Shown in pieces: positions 18,680-27,482 of a DNA stretch of 58,541 bases. A program made the position numbers and the translations under genes. The stretch is from positions 1-58,541 of the forward strand of contig LFSH01000038.1 of assembly GCA_001513105.1 (NCBI GenBank), read 5' to 3'. Origin of the DNA: Clostridiales bacterium DTU070 (GTDB taxonomy: Bacteria > Bacillota > Clostridia > DSM-8532). Numbering within the stretch: position 1 is the stretch's first letter; each line of letters begins with the position of its first letter. The notes below the pieces were generated by a model. It was given only the letters and a program-made list of their open reading frames with translations, searched no databases and was not told the DNA's origin.

Positions 18680-19312
18680 TTACGCCTTGACCGAATCCTT
18701 GATTATTAAGAGTCCGCCTCTTGGACCAGGAACAGCTCCCTTGACAAGCAACAATCCCCTGTCTGCATCAACACGGACAACAGCCAGGTTTTGTACCGTT
18801 ACCTTTTCATTTCCCATGTGTCCCGGAAGTTTCTTGCCTTTGAATACACGGCTTGGATCCGAGTTGGCACCCATTGAACCGGCACCCCTGTGGTAGCCTG
18901 AACCGTGTGTTGCAGGTCCTCGCCCGGTACCAAAACGCTTCACGGTACCCTGGAAACCTTTACCTTTTGAAATACCCGATACATCAACCTTGTCACCTTC
19001 GCTGAACATATCCTGGACCTTTAATTCCTGGCCTACTTCAAAGGCATCAATATTCTCAATGCGAAATTCCTTCAAATACCTTTTGGGAGAGACACCCGCC
19101 TTGTCAAACTGACCCTTGTCAGGTTTATTGACTCTCCTTTCGCTGATATCCTCAAATCCTACTTTAATTGAATTATATCCGTCTGTTTCCACTGTTTTCT
19201 TCTGAATTACCGATACCGGTCCCGCCTTGATAACAGTAACGGGAACCAGGGTTCCGTCCTCAGTGAAGATTTGAGTCATACCTATTTTTTTGCCAAGCAT
19301 ACATTTTTGCAT
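18680..19312 (-). CDS. rplC: 50S ribosomal protein L3
   Basis: L3 is an early assembly protein reaching the peptidyl-transferase centre. The 210 residues show [28 protein letters not shown], and [19 protein letters not shown], all diagnostic. GGAGGG lies 9 bases before ATG 19312. An internal ATG at codon 5 is also possible. It follows rpsJ by 57 bp. Confidence 0.98.
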   Translation of the reverse strand: MQKCMLGKKIGMTQIFTEDGTLVPVTVIKAGPVSVIQKKTVETDGYNSIKVGFEDISERRVNKPDKGQFDKAGVSPKRYLKEFRIENIDAFEVGQELKVQDMFSEGDKVDVSGISKGKGFQGTVKRFGTGRGPATHGSGYHRGAGSMGANSDPSRVFKGKKLPGHMGNEKVTVQNLAVVRVDADRGLLLVKGAVPGPRGGLLIIKDSVKA

Positions 19313-19369
19313 TTTTTATTTCCCTCCTGTCATTGGTTCGATTTTAATCGAACATAACAAATATATTTC

Positions 19370-19681
19370 TTACAGCTTGATTTCAATATCCACACCTGCA
19401 GGAAGATCAAGCCTCATTAAAGCATCAACTGTTTTCGGTGTTGGAACGAGGATGTCAATAAGTCTTTTATGAGTTCTCATTTCAAACTGTTCACGTGAAT
19501 CCTTATACTTGTGCGGAGCACGTAAAATAGTTATTACTTCCTTTTTGGTTGGCAGCGGCACCGGACCTGAAACTTTCGCCCCGGTCCTTTTAGCTGTTTC
19601 AACTATTTTTTCAGCAGATTGATCCAAAACCTGATGATCAAAAGCTTTCAACCTAATACGAATTTTTTGTTTGTTCGCCAT
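19370..19681 (-). CDS. rpsJ: 30S ribosomal protein S10
   Basis: S10 is a head protein and also acts as NusE in transcription antitermination. The 103 residues include [32 protein letters not shown], and the C-terminal signature [15 protein letters not shown]. It is the first gene of the superoperon, with GGAGG before the ATG and a leader of about 345 bases. Confidence 0.98.
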   Translation of the reverse strand: MANKQKIRIRLKAFDHQVLDQSAEKIVETAKRTGAKVSGPVPLPTKKEVITILRAPHKYKDSREQFEMRTHKRLIDILVPTPKTVDALMRLDLPAGVDIEIKL

Positions 19682-20025
19682 ACATATGCCTCCTACTCCA
19701 TGCCTTCAGCAGGGTATCCGGCTGAAAAGCATTTTTTTGTTTGTGCAAGCAGCACTTTTGTGATGACGCAACAAGTTTTTCTCTGTACACTCTGCCGGGT
19801 GTGTCGTAACTGTTAATATATAAAACCCAGGAAAAACAAACAAGTTAATTCTAACTTGCATAACCTGGGCTCTGTAGCAACATACGTTACGCATATACAT
19901 GAATATATGCGCAGATGCAAGATGTACAGTGACTTGTCGCCCGGTTTCAATGAATCGGACATTCTCCATTGAAGTTCCCCGGATATCCGGCAATCTCCAA
20001 CTTCATCGTATGCCATGTCACAACA
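19682..20025 (-). promoter_or_regulatory. S10 operon 5' leader with nested hairpins
   Basis: About 345 transcribed bases separate the S10 promoter from rpsJ and hold no credible gene. Visible inverted repeats are: 19971-20004 (GAAGTT/AACTTC arms enclosing CCGG-ATAT-CCGG); 19890-19911 (8 bp, CGCATATA/TATATGCG); 19826-19869 (CCCAGG/CCTGGG arms enclosing a perfect 7-bp CAAGTTA/TAACTTG stem at 19841-19858, followed on the transcript by TTTTATAT); and 19706-19727 (TTCAGC/GCTGAA) close to the ribosome-binding site. The third looks like a weak intrinsic terminator or attenuator. The short frames over this stretch have no family resemblance. Confidence 0.6.
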
Positions 20026-20031
20026 GGCAAC

Positions 20032-20060
20032 ATTATACTATAGTTTTTTTATCATGACAA
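20032..20060 (-). promoter_or_regulatory. sigma-A promoter of the S10-spc-alpha superoperon
   Basis: On the minus strand TTGTCA (20055-20060) is separated by exactly 17 bases from a consensus TATAAT (20032-20037). Transcription would begin near 20025. It is the only strong promoter seen upstream of rpsJ, in the 566-bp rpsJ-rimI gap. The rest of that gap (20061-20247) is AT-rich and shows nothing I can name. Confidence 0.8.
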
Positions 20061-20247
20061 GTAGTTTTTATAAAATTTTTTGATCGTGAAAGGAAAAATT
20101 AAAGTCTGCTTTTGCTACGGTCTCATCAGGCATAAGTCCGTCATAAAGTGCCCTACTTAAACCTTTTTTAATAATAATATTTATGTCTGTGTGGAGTCTA
20201 TGGTACTATTCTGATGCAGCCAGGCTCGTGGTATCATCGTTAAACAG

Positions 20248-20700
20248 TTACGTATCCAGGTAATACCACATTATAAACGCGTCTTCCTGGTTGTCACTGT
20301 AATAGTTTTTTCTCAGGCCTTCTATTTTGAAACCAAACCTTTTGTACATTGATATAGCCGCGGTGTTGCCTACCCTGACTTCGAGCGTCAGACCCCTCAG
20401 TTTGCTTTTCCTGGCCATTTCAATGATTGTCTCCATGAGCTTTGAGCCTATTTTCATTCTTCGGTACAGGGGGTGAACCGCAATATTTGTGATATGCCCT
20501 TCATCTATTATTGTCGACAAGCCTGCATAGGCAACAATATTACCTGATATTTCAGCTACAAAATAATGGGCACGGGGATTCTGCAGTTCATCAAAAAACA
20601 TCAGTTTCGACCATGGACTTGTAAATGATTTTTTTTCAACTTCCATTACACGGTCCAAATCTTCACACTTCATCTTTCTTATTACAATTTCGCTTTCCAT
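20248..20700 (-). CDS. rimI: ribosomal protein S18-alanine N-acetyltransferase
   Basis: This is a GNAT-fold enzyme that acetylates the N-terminal Ala of S18 in E. coli. The 150 residues carry the acetyl-CoA loop (VHPLYRRMKIGSKLM, an RxxxIG variant of Q/RxxGxG/A), KKSFTSPWSKLMF near the N-terminus, and the C-terminal YKRFGFKIEGLRKNYY typical of RimI. It follows tsaB by 4 bp in a tsaE-tsaB-rimI cluster, the common Firmicute arrangement. In some bacteria this protein is annotated together with tRNA t6A genes for that reason alone. Confidence 0.92.
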   Translation of the reverse strand: MESEIVIRKMKCEDLDRVMEVEKKSFTSPWSKLMFFDELQNPRAHYFVAEISGNIVAYAGLSTIIDEGHITNIAVHPLYRRMKIGSKLMETIIEMARKSKLRGLTLEVRVGNTAAISMYKRFGFKIEGLRKNYYSDNQEDAFIMWYYLDT

Positions 20701-20704
20701 AGGA

Positions 20705-21406
20705 TTAACTCCCCGACATCAGGTCCTTCATTCTTTCGGCCTGAGATTTTCTGAGATAATTTGGAACAGCACGAAAGGCATCGGTTACCTTGCCTTCCTT
20801 CTGCATCAGCCACGCAAGATGTGCCACCGCTGCAGCCCGGTGAGTAAAAATTTCGTCCGGTGCAAAACGCGCGTTAATACCCTGCTCTTTAATATAATCC
20901 TTATATAGCGGTACCGCATCCCCTACGAAATGTATCGGCGCATCATAGCTTTTAAGCAGGCTTGTCAGCTCATCTATTGCCAGACCCGAATCTTCCTGCA
21001 GAACCGATACCGAACCGTCGGATGTTTTATACAAGCCCGCAAAAACCTGGCGGTTCCTTGCATCCATTATCGGGCATACCAGCCCGTCCTGTTCATTCAC
21101 GGTGCATGCAAGGGCCATAAGGGTTGAGACCTCCACAACAGGTTTGTTTAGAGCATAGGCCATCGCCTTGACCGTAACCACACCTATTCTCAAACCGGTA
21201 AACGAACCCGGCCCGACCGCAACTGACAAAAGATCCAGGTCTTCAGGCTTATAATCAAGCATTTTCAACAGCGACTCAATCATGGGGATAATTTTTTGCG
21301 AATGAGTTTTGCCGTTGCGGATTGAAATTTCACCTGTAAGATATCCGTCTTTTACAACTGCTGCAGACGCTGTTGCTGCTGAAGTATCCAGAGCAAGTAT
21401 TATCAT
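20705..21406 (-). CDS. tsaB: tRNA t6A biosynthesis protein TsaB
   Basis: TsaB is the non-catalytic partner of TsaD in making threonylcarbamoyladenosine at tRNA position 37. The 233 residues have the ASKHA-fold N-terminus (ILALDTSAATASAAVV) and the signature VAVGPGSFTGLRIGV. The C-terminal half, as expected for TsaB, lacks a full kinase site. It overlaps tsaE by 4 bases (ATGA). tsaD is not in the window. Confidence 0.96.
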   Translation of the reverse strand: MIILALDTSAATASAAVVKDGYLTGEISIRNGKTHSQKIIPMIESLLKMLDYKPEDLDLLSVAVGPGSFTGLRIGVVTVKAMAYALNKPVVEVSTLMALACTVNEQDGLVCPIMDARNRQVFAGLYKTSDGSVSVLQEDSGLAIDELTSLLKSYDAPIHFVGDAVPLYKDYIKEQGINARFAPDEIFTHRAAAVAHLAWLMQKEGKVTDAFRAVPNYLRKSQAERMKDLMSGS

Positions 21407-21849
21407 TCCCTATCCAGCCCCTCTATTGTAATCCTCCGTTTATTTTCGCCGTCATTTAGGCGTTCGAAATATACCCATACCGACCGGGGCGGTATCAGGT
21501 TTTTTACCAGGTCTGCCCATTCAATTACACAGATATCCCCTTCGTACAAATACTCTTCAAACCCTGTTTCAAACAACTCTTCCTCATCTGAAATGCGGTA
21601 GACATCAAAATGGTGCAGACTGAAACCCGGCCCTTTATAACTCTGCACCAGTGTAAAGGTCGGGCTTGTAATGTATTCATCTATTCCGAATCCGCGGGCC
21701 AGGCCCCTGACAAATGCGGTTTTACCTGTACCCAAATCCCCTGACAAAGCAACAATGTCACCCTTTTTTAGCTGCTTTGCCACAGTTTCACCAAGTTTAA
21801 CGGTATCTTCTTCACGTTCCGATATTACTGAGTACATCCCGTTCTCCAT
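21403..21849 (-). CDS. tsaE: tRNA t6A biosynthesis ATPase TsaE
   Basis: TsaE is the P-loop ATPase that binds the TsaB-TsaD complex. The 148 residues contain Walker A GDLGTGKTAF at about 39-48, the TSPTFTLVQSY switch, HFDVYRI and the Walker B-like VIEWADL. The gene is first in the tsaE-tsaB-rimI unit. A TATAAT at 21928-21933 on the minus strand, with a poor TTTAAG-like -35, could be its promoter. Confidence 0.96.
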   Translation of the reverse strand: MENGMYSVISEREEDTVKLGETVAKQLKKGDIVALSGDLGTGKTAFVRGLARGFGIDEYITSPTFTLVQSYKGPGFSLHHFDVYRISDEEELFETGFEEYLYEGDICVIEWADLVKNLIPPRSVWVYFERLNDGENKRRITIEGLDRE

Positions 21850-21970
21850 AATCTTAATGCCGCTGCCTGTGCAGAAGTTCTGCCCTGCATGGAGTTAAAC
21901 TTCTGACCGAACAGCCATGGTATTCATATTATAACACAGGAAAGAACTGCTTAAAACTAAGTATTTATTC

Positions 21971-22939
21971 CTATCTTACCGCCCATGGAATAATTTTTTC
22001 GACAGTATAATCCTTTGCTTCATCATCGGTAAGGATCCTGGCCCATGATACCCTTTTGCCGGTTCCTGCACCAGGACCATGGCTTTTATATTCAGCATAA
22101 AAAACAGTCTTTTCGCTTTCGGGCCTGTTCCAGTTATGCCAGCCTTCACTCTTAATATGGCTGTCCATGTAACAGTTTATAAAAACCGTTTTCGCAAAAT
22201 TCCTCCACGGCCTTCCGAGATACACCGTAGAAGGCTTGCAGTTTCCCACGAGTTTGCAGTCAATAAACACATAACCGTATTTCTCGCCTTCGGGGGTTGA
22301 TGCGGCAGTAATATACCCGTTTACGCCATTTTCGGGTTCACCTCTGTCAAGTGATATAATTGTGCAGCCTTTGAAAACCGCCGTAGCCGAGCCGAATATG
22401 AAATCCACATCCCCCTCTATTACGCAGTTCTCGTAATAATGCGCACCCATTCTTCTTTCCCTGTTCTGCCCGGGACCCTTAAATCCGTTTTTTAGGACGG
22501 GTTCGGGCGGAAGTGGTGCTGTAAAAAGAGTATCCTGATGCCCTTTAAAACAGCAGTTCCTGAATATTACACGATCTGCATCCACGTATGCGGCAAGGGC
22601 TTGCCCTTTTATTTTTCCCGGTCCAGCGGAGTTTTCAAAAGTTATATTGCTCGCCTCAAACCCATCGCCTGTGATCAGTACCGTATATGAATTGAAAGTG
22701 CCGTATTCTTCACCGTTATCAAACAGTTTCCTTGCATAATCGTCGTATGTGATGATTGTTGATTCAGGGTCCTCGCCAACCAGTGTAATATTTGGTCTTG
22801 TTATGTGCAGTTTCTCCCTGTACACTCCTTTTTTTAAGTGAATTACGACTCTGCCGTTTTTTTCGCTTTTCTTCTCCAGGTCCTTTAAAGCCTCTCCGAG
22901 CGACAGGTAGTCGCCGCTCCCGTCAGATGCCACAATCAT
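21971..22939 (-). CDS. pectinesterase (carbohydrate esterase family 8), no signal peptide
   Basis: Pectin methylesterases remove methyl esters from homogalacturonan. This 322-residue right-handed beta-helix protein carries the CE8 motifs in order: GQALAAYVDADR, GHQDTLF, DFIFGSATAVF (with the catalytic Asp pair), YITAAS, and LGRPWRNFA. It starts directly at MIVASDGSGDYLSLGEAL, the first beta-strand of the domain, and has no signal peptide, so it appears cytoplasmic and would act on imported oligogalacturonides. It has its own promoter-like sequence and lies between the holin-like gene and tsaE, unlinked to other pectin genes here. Confidence 0.93.
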   Translation of the reverse strand: MIVASDGSGDYLSLGEALKDLEKKSEKNGRVVIHLKKGVYREKLHITRPNITLVGEDPESTIITYDDYARKLFDNGEEYGTFNSYTVLITGDGFEASNITFENSAGPGKIKGQALAAYVDADRVIFRNCCFKGHQDTLFTAPLPPEPVLKNGFKGPGQNRERRMGAHYYENCVIEGDVDFIFGSATAVFKGCTIISLDRGEPENGVNGYITAASTPEGEKYGYVFIDCKLVGNCKPSTVYLGRPWRNFAKTVFINCYMDSHIKSEGWHNWNRPESEKTVFYAEYKSHGPGAGTGKRVSWARILTDDEAKDYTVEKIIPWAVR

Positions 22940-22976
22940 GGTCCAATGCCCCTTTCGTTCGTTTGTCCATATTAAA

Positions 22977-23005
22977 AGTATATTTTATGTAAATATATTT
23001 TACAA
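22977..23005 (-). promoter_or_regulatory. promoter for the pectinesterase gene
   Basis: On the minus strand TTGTAA (23000-23005) and TATACT (22977-22982) are 17 bases apart, giving a leader of about 30 bases to ATG 22939, which is preceded by AAAGGGG. Confidence 0.5.
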
Positions 23006-23073
23006 TTGCTTTTTTGAACTACGGCGGGCATACCGTAACTGACTGCGTTCTTCACCGTTTTATAAGAAAGAAA

Positions 23074-23095
23074 TGAGGTCCGGGGCCGGACCTCA
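23074..23095 (-). terminator. hairpin overlapping the holin-like stop codon
   Basis: A perfect stem TGAGGTCCGG/CCGGACCTCA occupies 23074-23095. On the minus strand it is followed by a T-rich run (ATTTCTTTCTTAT). The TGA stop of the upstream gene (23093-23095) lies inside the stem. It probably ends transcription of the holin-like gene. Confidence 0.7.
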
Positions 23096-23551
23096 CTGTT
23101 TTCTTATAATATTCCCCGACTGGTCTTTTACCAGTCCGAACAGCTTAATCATAAACTGCGGAACCGGGATTCCAAGGATGATAAGGTTCTGTATTATGCT
23201 TAACCCTTCGGTTCCGATAAGATATATATATACCGCCATTGTTATGGAATTCTCAATGGGCAGGTGCAATCCCGCATCGTTTGTCAGGTACTTGATAATA
23301 AACTCAATCAGTATTGTGATCAGTATGAGAACAAGGTATGACAGTTTTTTTAAAGCTCCCGTTATACCCTTTTTGTAACTGAAACCTCCGTTGCGTACCA
23401 AACCGCTGATAATGCCGGTTAAATAATCCAGTGCCATGAACACAGCCAGTATTACAAAAACTTCGTGCATTGAGCTGGAAACGTATGCAACAACAACTAC
23501 CAGTGCACCCAAGAACGTTTTTGTCTCAAAAGCCTGCATCAGCCTGTGCAT
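23093..23551 (-). CDS. holin-like small membrane protein (phage holin/toxin-secretion family)
   Basis: The 152-residue protein has about four hydrophobic segments: GALVVVVAYVSSS, VFVILAVFMALDYLTGIISG, LSYLVLILITILIEFIIKYL and TMAVYIYLIGTEGLSIIQNLI. The pattern FMALDYLTGIISG with a following basic loop and the GTEGLSIIQN motif is that of the phage_holin_4/TcdE-type family. ATG 23551 is chosen because GGAGG lies 7 bases upstream; the longer frame to 23626 lacks one. No endolysin, tail or toxin gene is adjacent, so its function as a holin is unproven. It may be a prophage remnant or a recruited chromosomal gene. Confidence 0.8.
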   Translation of the reverse strand: MHRLMQAFETKTFLGALVVVVAYVSSSMHEVFVILAVFMALDYLTGIISGLVRNGGFSYKKGITGALKKLSYLVLILITILIEFIIKYLTNDAGLHLPIENSITMAVYIYLIGTEGLSIIQNLIILGIPVPQFMIKLFGLVKDQSGNIIRKQ

Positions 23552-23720
23552 AAGCAATCCTCCACTCATTGACTTGTCTAATTTATTATATGCAGGTCCC
23601 GGAAATGTGACAAAATTTTTTTCCAAATGAGCCGGAACAGGTTTTATCGCTCATTCTCGGTTTATTCATACTGGCTGTATCACCGACCATGAAAACCGGT
23701 ATGCCCAAAGATCAATCCAT

Positions 23721-23747
23721 AAAAAAAAGGACCGGGAATACCGGTCC
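23721..23747 (-). terminator. rho-independent terminator after the ABC transporter operon
   Basis: On the minus strand GGACCGG-TATTC-CCGGTCC is followed immediately by eight T residues. It lies about 22 bases after the stop of the solute-binding protein gene. Confidence 0.92.
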
Positions 23748-23769
23748 GAGAGCAGAGTATTACAACAGT

Positions 23770-25290
23770 TTATTTGGATTTGCGCCAATCATCGTATTGT
23801 CTTTGCATTTCGGCAATCAGTTCATCCACGCCTGCTGCCTTAAGTTCTTTTTCAAACTGTTCAACTGTGGGCTCTACTTCAACAGCACCTGTAAACAGCT
23901 GCTTGTAGTATGTCTGAACAACATTCTTACATGCTGAAATTTCTGTTTCAACATTTGTCTTGTCGAACATGAAGCCGAGACTGTTCAGTACAAGGCCTTC
24001 TTCGTTGAATTTCAGGAATTTGTCCCACTTCTGAGGATCTTCGTTGCTCATCAGGTAGTCCTTGAACTGATCCCCGAATTTCCAGCCGTGGCCCGGGTTA
24101 TATCCGGAGTTGTCAGGATCAATGAGTTCAATAACGTTGTCGCTTATCTTCTTGTAGTGAACATTTTCAATACCATAGTTCAGCAGGTTCTTCAGGTACT
24201 TGTCGGTGTACAGCATTTCTATGAACTGGAATGCCTTTTCAGGATTCTTGGAACCTGCAGGAATTGCAAGGAGAGCACCTGTTGTTTCACGGTTTGACAT
24301 AACAGGTCTTGTAACATCAATCTGCAGCCACTCAATACCTGTCTGAGCGGTCATTTCAGCATCTTTTCCGGGTTTCAGCGACTGGGAGGCTGCAAAATAT
24401 CTGCCCGACTTCATGAGCTCAACCTGGTTCTGCATTGTAGCAGCATCCTTATGGATGTATCCCTTGTTTGCCCAGTCTCTCATAAGTTTGTAATGCTCAA
24501 TGCTTTCAGGTGCGAGGAAATGGTTAATGATTGTGTAATCCCTGTTGTCAGGATACAAAGCTCCGGGAACGTCGTCGTCACTGATACGGTCCCAGTCAAG
24601 GAGCTGGAACGGAGCGTCCATTGTTGCAATACACAATGGTGTAATTTCGGGTTCATTATCCTTTATAATCTTCAATAACGGTTCAATGGCCTCTATTGAC
24701 TTAATATTGCTGATATCCATGTTGTATTTTTCAACAAGGTCTTTTCTTACAAGCCATCCCCAGTTATGTACCTTTTCCTTGTTTGTGGGAACTGCATAGT
24801 TCTTGCCGTTGATTGCAGAACCGTTAAGGAAGTCTTCACCCAGGATATTCTTTATTGCAGGATATTTATCCAGGTAAGCGTTGAGTTCCTTGAAATAGCC
24901 GGAAGCCGCATTTACATTGTAGTTTGCCGCCCAGTTTGCAGTAAATACTATATCTATAGGTTCGCCTGCGGCCAATGCTGTGTTAACCTTCTGGTCGTAA
25001 TCGTCACCCCAACCGAATACGTACAGATCAAGTGTTACATTCAGCTTATCCTTAAGATAGCTGTTTGCCTCTTCAAGAACCTTCGGGGTATCCGGTTCCT
25101 GTCTGTTACCAACAAGGTACCAGGTGAGTTTAACCGGTGCTTCGCCTGTCTGGCCTGTTTCTCCGCCATCAGTCTGAGTTGTTCCTCCACCGTCAGTTCC
25201 GGTCCCTATTGGTGTACACCCTGATAATACGAGAGCAAATGCAAGCACTGTAATTAGCAATAAGCTGCAAATTCTCTTTGTCTTTGACAT
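23770..25290 (-). CDS. ABC sugar transporter solute-binding lipoprotein (DUF3502-type)
   Basis: This is an extracellular substrate-binding protein of 506 residues. It has a lipoprotein signal with lipobox LSGC (Cys25), a Gly/Thr-rich linker, then a large family 1-type solute-binding domain. The size and C-terminal third (KCxN-type CKNVVQTYYKQLFTGAV, then AELIAEMQRQYDDW-like end) resemble LipO/LplA-type proteins with DUF3502. It is the third gene after two permeases and has its own GGAGGG site. The substrate is not evident; an oligosaccharide is likely from the family and nearby regulators. Confidence 0.9.
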   Translation of the reverse strand: MSKTKRICSLLLITVLAFALVLSGCTPIGTGTDGGGTTQTDGGETGQTGEAPVKLTWYLVGNRQEPDTPKVLEEANSYLKDKLNVTLDLYVFGWGDDYDQKVNTALAAGEPIDIVFTANWAANYNVNAASGYFKELNAYLDKYPAIKNILGEDFLNGSAINGKNYAVPTNKEKVHNWGWLVRKDLVEKYNMDISNIKSIEAIEPLLKIIKDNEPEITPLCIATMDAPFQLLDWDRISDDDVPGALYPDNRDYTIINHFLAPESIEHYKLMRDWANKGYIHKDAATMQNQVELMKSGRYFAASQSLKPGKDAEMTAQTGIEWLQIDVTRPVMSNRETTGALLAIPAGSKNPEKAFQFIEMLYTDKYLKNLLNYGIENVHYKKISDNVIELIDPDNSGYNPGHGWKFGDQFKDYLMSNEDPQKWDKFLKFNEEGLVLNSLGFMFDKTNVETEISACKNVVQTYYKQLFTGAVEVEPTVEQFEKELKAAGVDELIAEMQRQYDDWRKSK

Positions 25291-25340
25291 AAAATTCCCT
25301 CCTTAAATTAATTTTAATATTAAAACCGAATAGCCGGTTT

Positions 25341-26291
25341 TTAACCTTTTACAGCGCCAATGGTAAGACCTTTGACGAAATATTTCTGGAAAAACGGGTA
25401 GGCAAATATAATTGGTCCTATGGATATAACAGCTATTGCCATTCTTGCGCTTTCACTCGGCAAATCGGCAAGAACCTTTGCAGACTCTGAAAATGATGCG
25501 CTACCGCTTGCAAGATACTGAATACTGTTCAGTGTCTGGTACATCAGGTACTGGATGTTATAAAGCCTGTGTTCGGTTATGAACACAAGAGGAAGCCACC
25601 AGTCGTTCCAGTATCCCAATGTACAGAAAAGTCCTATCGTTGCAAGCCCTGCCTTGCACAGCGGCAACACTATGACGAAAAAGGTTCTGAACTCGCCCGC
25701 TCCGTCAATCTTTGCTGATTCGATGATCGACTCGTGAACGGTGGTTTTGAAAAATGTTCTCATTATAATCATGTACCACGCATTCATGAGATAAGGCACT
25801 ATCATAATCCAGATAGTGTTTTTAAGCGGTATCAGCTGTGTATATACCATGTACCAGGGTACGAGCCCCCCCCCGAATATCATTGTGAAGTAAGCAATAA
25901 ATGAGAAGAAGTTCTTGTATTTAAAGCTGCTGCGGGACAGTGGATAGGCGTAGAAACATATGACCATAAGGCTTAAAAAAGTACCCAGCAATGTTACAAG
26001 TATTGAAACTCCATACGCCCTCCAGATTGTGTCACCGGCCGTAATAACATAGTCGTATGCCTTAACTGAAAACTTCTCCGGAAAGAAACTGTAGCCGTTG
26101 GCAAGCAGCTCTTTTTCATCGGTGAAGGAAATTATCGTTATTAATATAATCGGAGCTATACATACTATGCTGCAGATGATGAATACCAGGTTTATCAGTA
26201 TATTTCCGGCAGGAGATACTTTATTTCCGACTCTTCTGCTTACTAACCTTTTCAAAAAACCGGTTTTTTTAGCTTCAGCAGTTGCGTTCAT
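25341..26291 (-). CDS. carbohydrate ABC transporter permease (MalG/YtcP type)
   Basis: This inner-membrane permease of 316 residues has six predicted helices. The cytoplasmic EAA loop reads SAKIDGAGEFRTFFVIVLPL at about 205-225, which docks the ATPase. The C-terminus FFQKYFVKGLTIGAVKG is characteristic of YtcP-like permeases. It follows the LplB-like gene by 11 bp and precedes the binding-protein gene by 50 bp. No ATP-binding subunit is encoded nearby, typical of systems using a shared MsmK/MsmX-type ATPase. Confidence 0.93.
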   Translation of the reverse strand: MNATAEAKKTGFLKRLVSRRVGNKVSPAGNILINLVFIICSIVCIAPIILITIISFTDEKELLANGYSFFPEKFSVKAYDYVITAGDTIWRAYGVSILVTLLGTFLSLMVICFYAYPLSRSSFKYKNFFSFIAYFTMIFGGGLVPWYMVYTQLIPLKNTIWIMIVPYLMNAWYMIIMRTFFKTTVHESIIESAKIDGAGEFRTFFVIVLPLCKAGLATIGLFCTLGYWNDWWLPLVFITEHRLYNIQYLMYQTLNSIQYLASGSASFSESAKVLADLPSESARMAIAVISIGPIIFAYPFFQKYFVKGLTIGAVKG

Positions 26292-26302
26292 TCTATTGCC
26301 TC

Positions 26303-27277
26303 CTAAAACAGTGCTTTATCACTGTCTATTTTTCTAACAATGAAGTTTGCGGTAAATACCGTGACGCAGCCTACGATGGCCTGATAGGTGCCTGCTGCCG
26401 CTGCTATCGAGATGTTGTTGCTGTTTCTCAGCGCCCTGTAAACATAGGTATCTATAACGTCGGTCACTGTAAAAAGCTGACCGCTGTTTCTCGGAACATG
26501 GTAAAACAAACCGAAATCGGCATTGAATATCCTTCCTATTGCAAGCAATGTAAGGATAATCATCAGTGTACGCAGAAGCGGTATTGTAATATACCTAATC
26601 TGCTGCCATTTGGAAGCTCCGTCGATTTCCGCAGCTTCATAGTACTCGGGATCAAAACCCGATATTGCCGCCAGGTACACAACCGTATTGTAGCCTGTAT
26701 ATTTCCACAGCTGGAAGAAGGTAATTATAAAGGGCCAATATTTCGGTTCGAAATACCATTTCACCGGCTCAATACCGAACGCATCAAGCAGGGACCTGTT
26801 AAGGAATCCGTTTTCAATGCTGAAAAATGAAAATGCAAGGTAGCTGACCACAATCCACGAAAGGAAATACGGAAGGAACATAACGCTCTGATAAACCTTC
26901 GCGGTTCTTTTGTTGGTCATCTCATTAAGCATAATCGCAAAAGCTACAGGAATAACCAAGCCCAGCAGGATGAAGGCAAGATTGTATAGTATCGTATTCC
27001 GAGTTATATTAAATGCATACGGGCCTTTAAAGAACATTTCAAAATTCTTGAATCCAACCCATTCGCTTTTGATAACGCTGGTTATAAAATCGCCGTGAAA
27101 GCGGTATCTCTTGAAGGCTATTATAATTCCGAACATTGGTATATAGTTGTTTATAATCAGAACAACCAGCCCGGGAATCAGCATGACAAAAAGAGGCCAG
27201 TTATTCTTCAGTTCGTAGAAAAAGCCCTTGTTTGACGACGGTTTTATAATGGTAGTATCCCCCTGTTTTGACTGCAT
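26303..27277 (-). CDS. carbohydrate ABC transporter permease (LplB/YteP type)
   Basis: This membrane permease of about 324 residues is the first gene of the transporter operon. It shows the N-terminal helix WPLFVMLIPGLVVLIINNY, GFKNFEMFF after helix 1, and the EAA loop EAAEIDGASKWQQIRYITIP. LplB-type permeases often import uronate or plant-cell-wall oligosaccharides. ATG 27277 (MQSKQGDTT) is preferred over the longer frame to 27340, which lacks a ribosome-binding site. Confidence 0.93.
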   Translation of the reverse strand: MQSKQGDTTIIKPSSNKGFFYELKNNWPLFVMLIPGLVVLIINNYIPMFGIIIAFKRYRFHGDFITSVIKSEWVGFKNFEMFFKGPYAFNITRNTILYNLAFILLGLVIPVAFAIMLNEMTNKRTAKVYQSVMFLPYFLSWIVVSYLAFSFFSIENGFLNRSLLDAFGIEPVKWYFEPKYWPFIITFFQLWKYTGYNTVVYLAAISGFDPEYYEAAEIDGASKWQQIRYITIPLLRTLMIILTLLAIGRIFNADFGLFYHVPRNSGQLFTVTDVIDTYVYRALRNSNNISIAAAAGTYQAIVGCVTVFTANFIVRKIDSDKALF

Positions 27278-27344
27278 TGTCCTAAACCCCTTTTTATTTT
27301 TAATGAAAGTACCTGATATCTTTTGTGAGAAAATAGACAAAGAA

Positions 27345-27373
27345 ATATTAAAATTATATTACATTTATTACAA
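27345..27373 (-). promoter_or_regulatory. possible promoter of the permease operon
   Basis: TTGTAA (27368-27373) and TAATAT (27345-27350) are 17 bases apart on the minus strand, in the AT-rich 205-bp gap after the yesN-like gene. YesN-type regulators usually activate such promoters. Further upstream lies a short palindrome (CCAG-TCT-CTGG). Confidence 0.35.
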
Positions 27374-27482
27374 ATATAATACCAGAGACTGGTTTACGTA
27401 TGAATGGAACATATTGAACTATCTTGCAAAATATTGACCAGATTATATGCAAAATTTTACAACAAAAAAATCCACCATATTT

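Noticed and set aside
19706-20016. Two overlapping minus-strand frames (95 and 67 codons) in the S10 leader
   Set aside because: No family resemblance, no good ribosome-binding site, and they cover a structured leader. A regulatory peptide cannot be excluded but is not supported.
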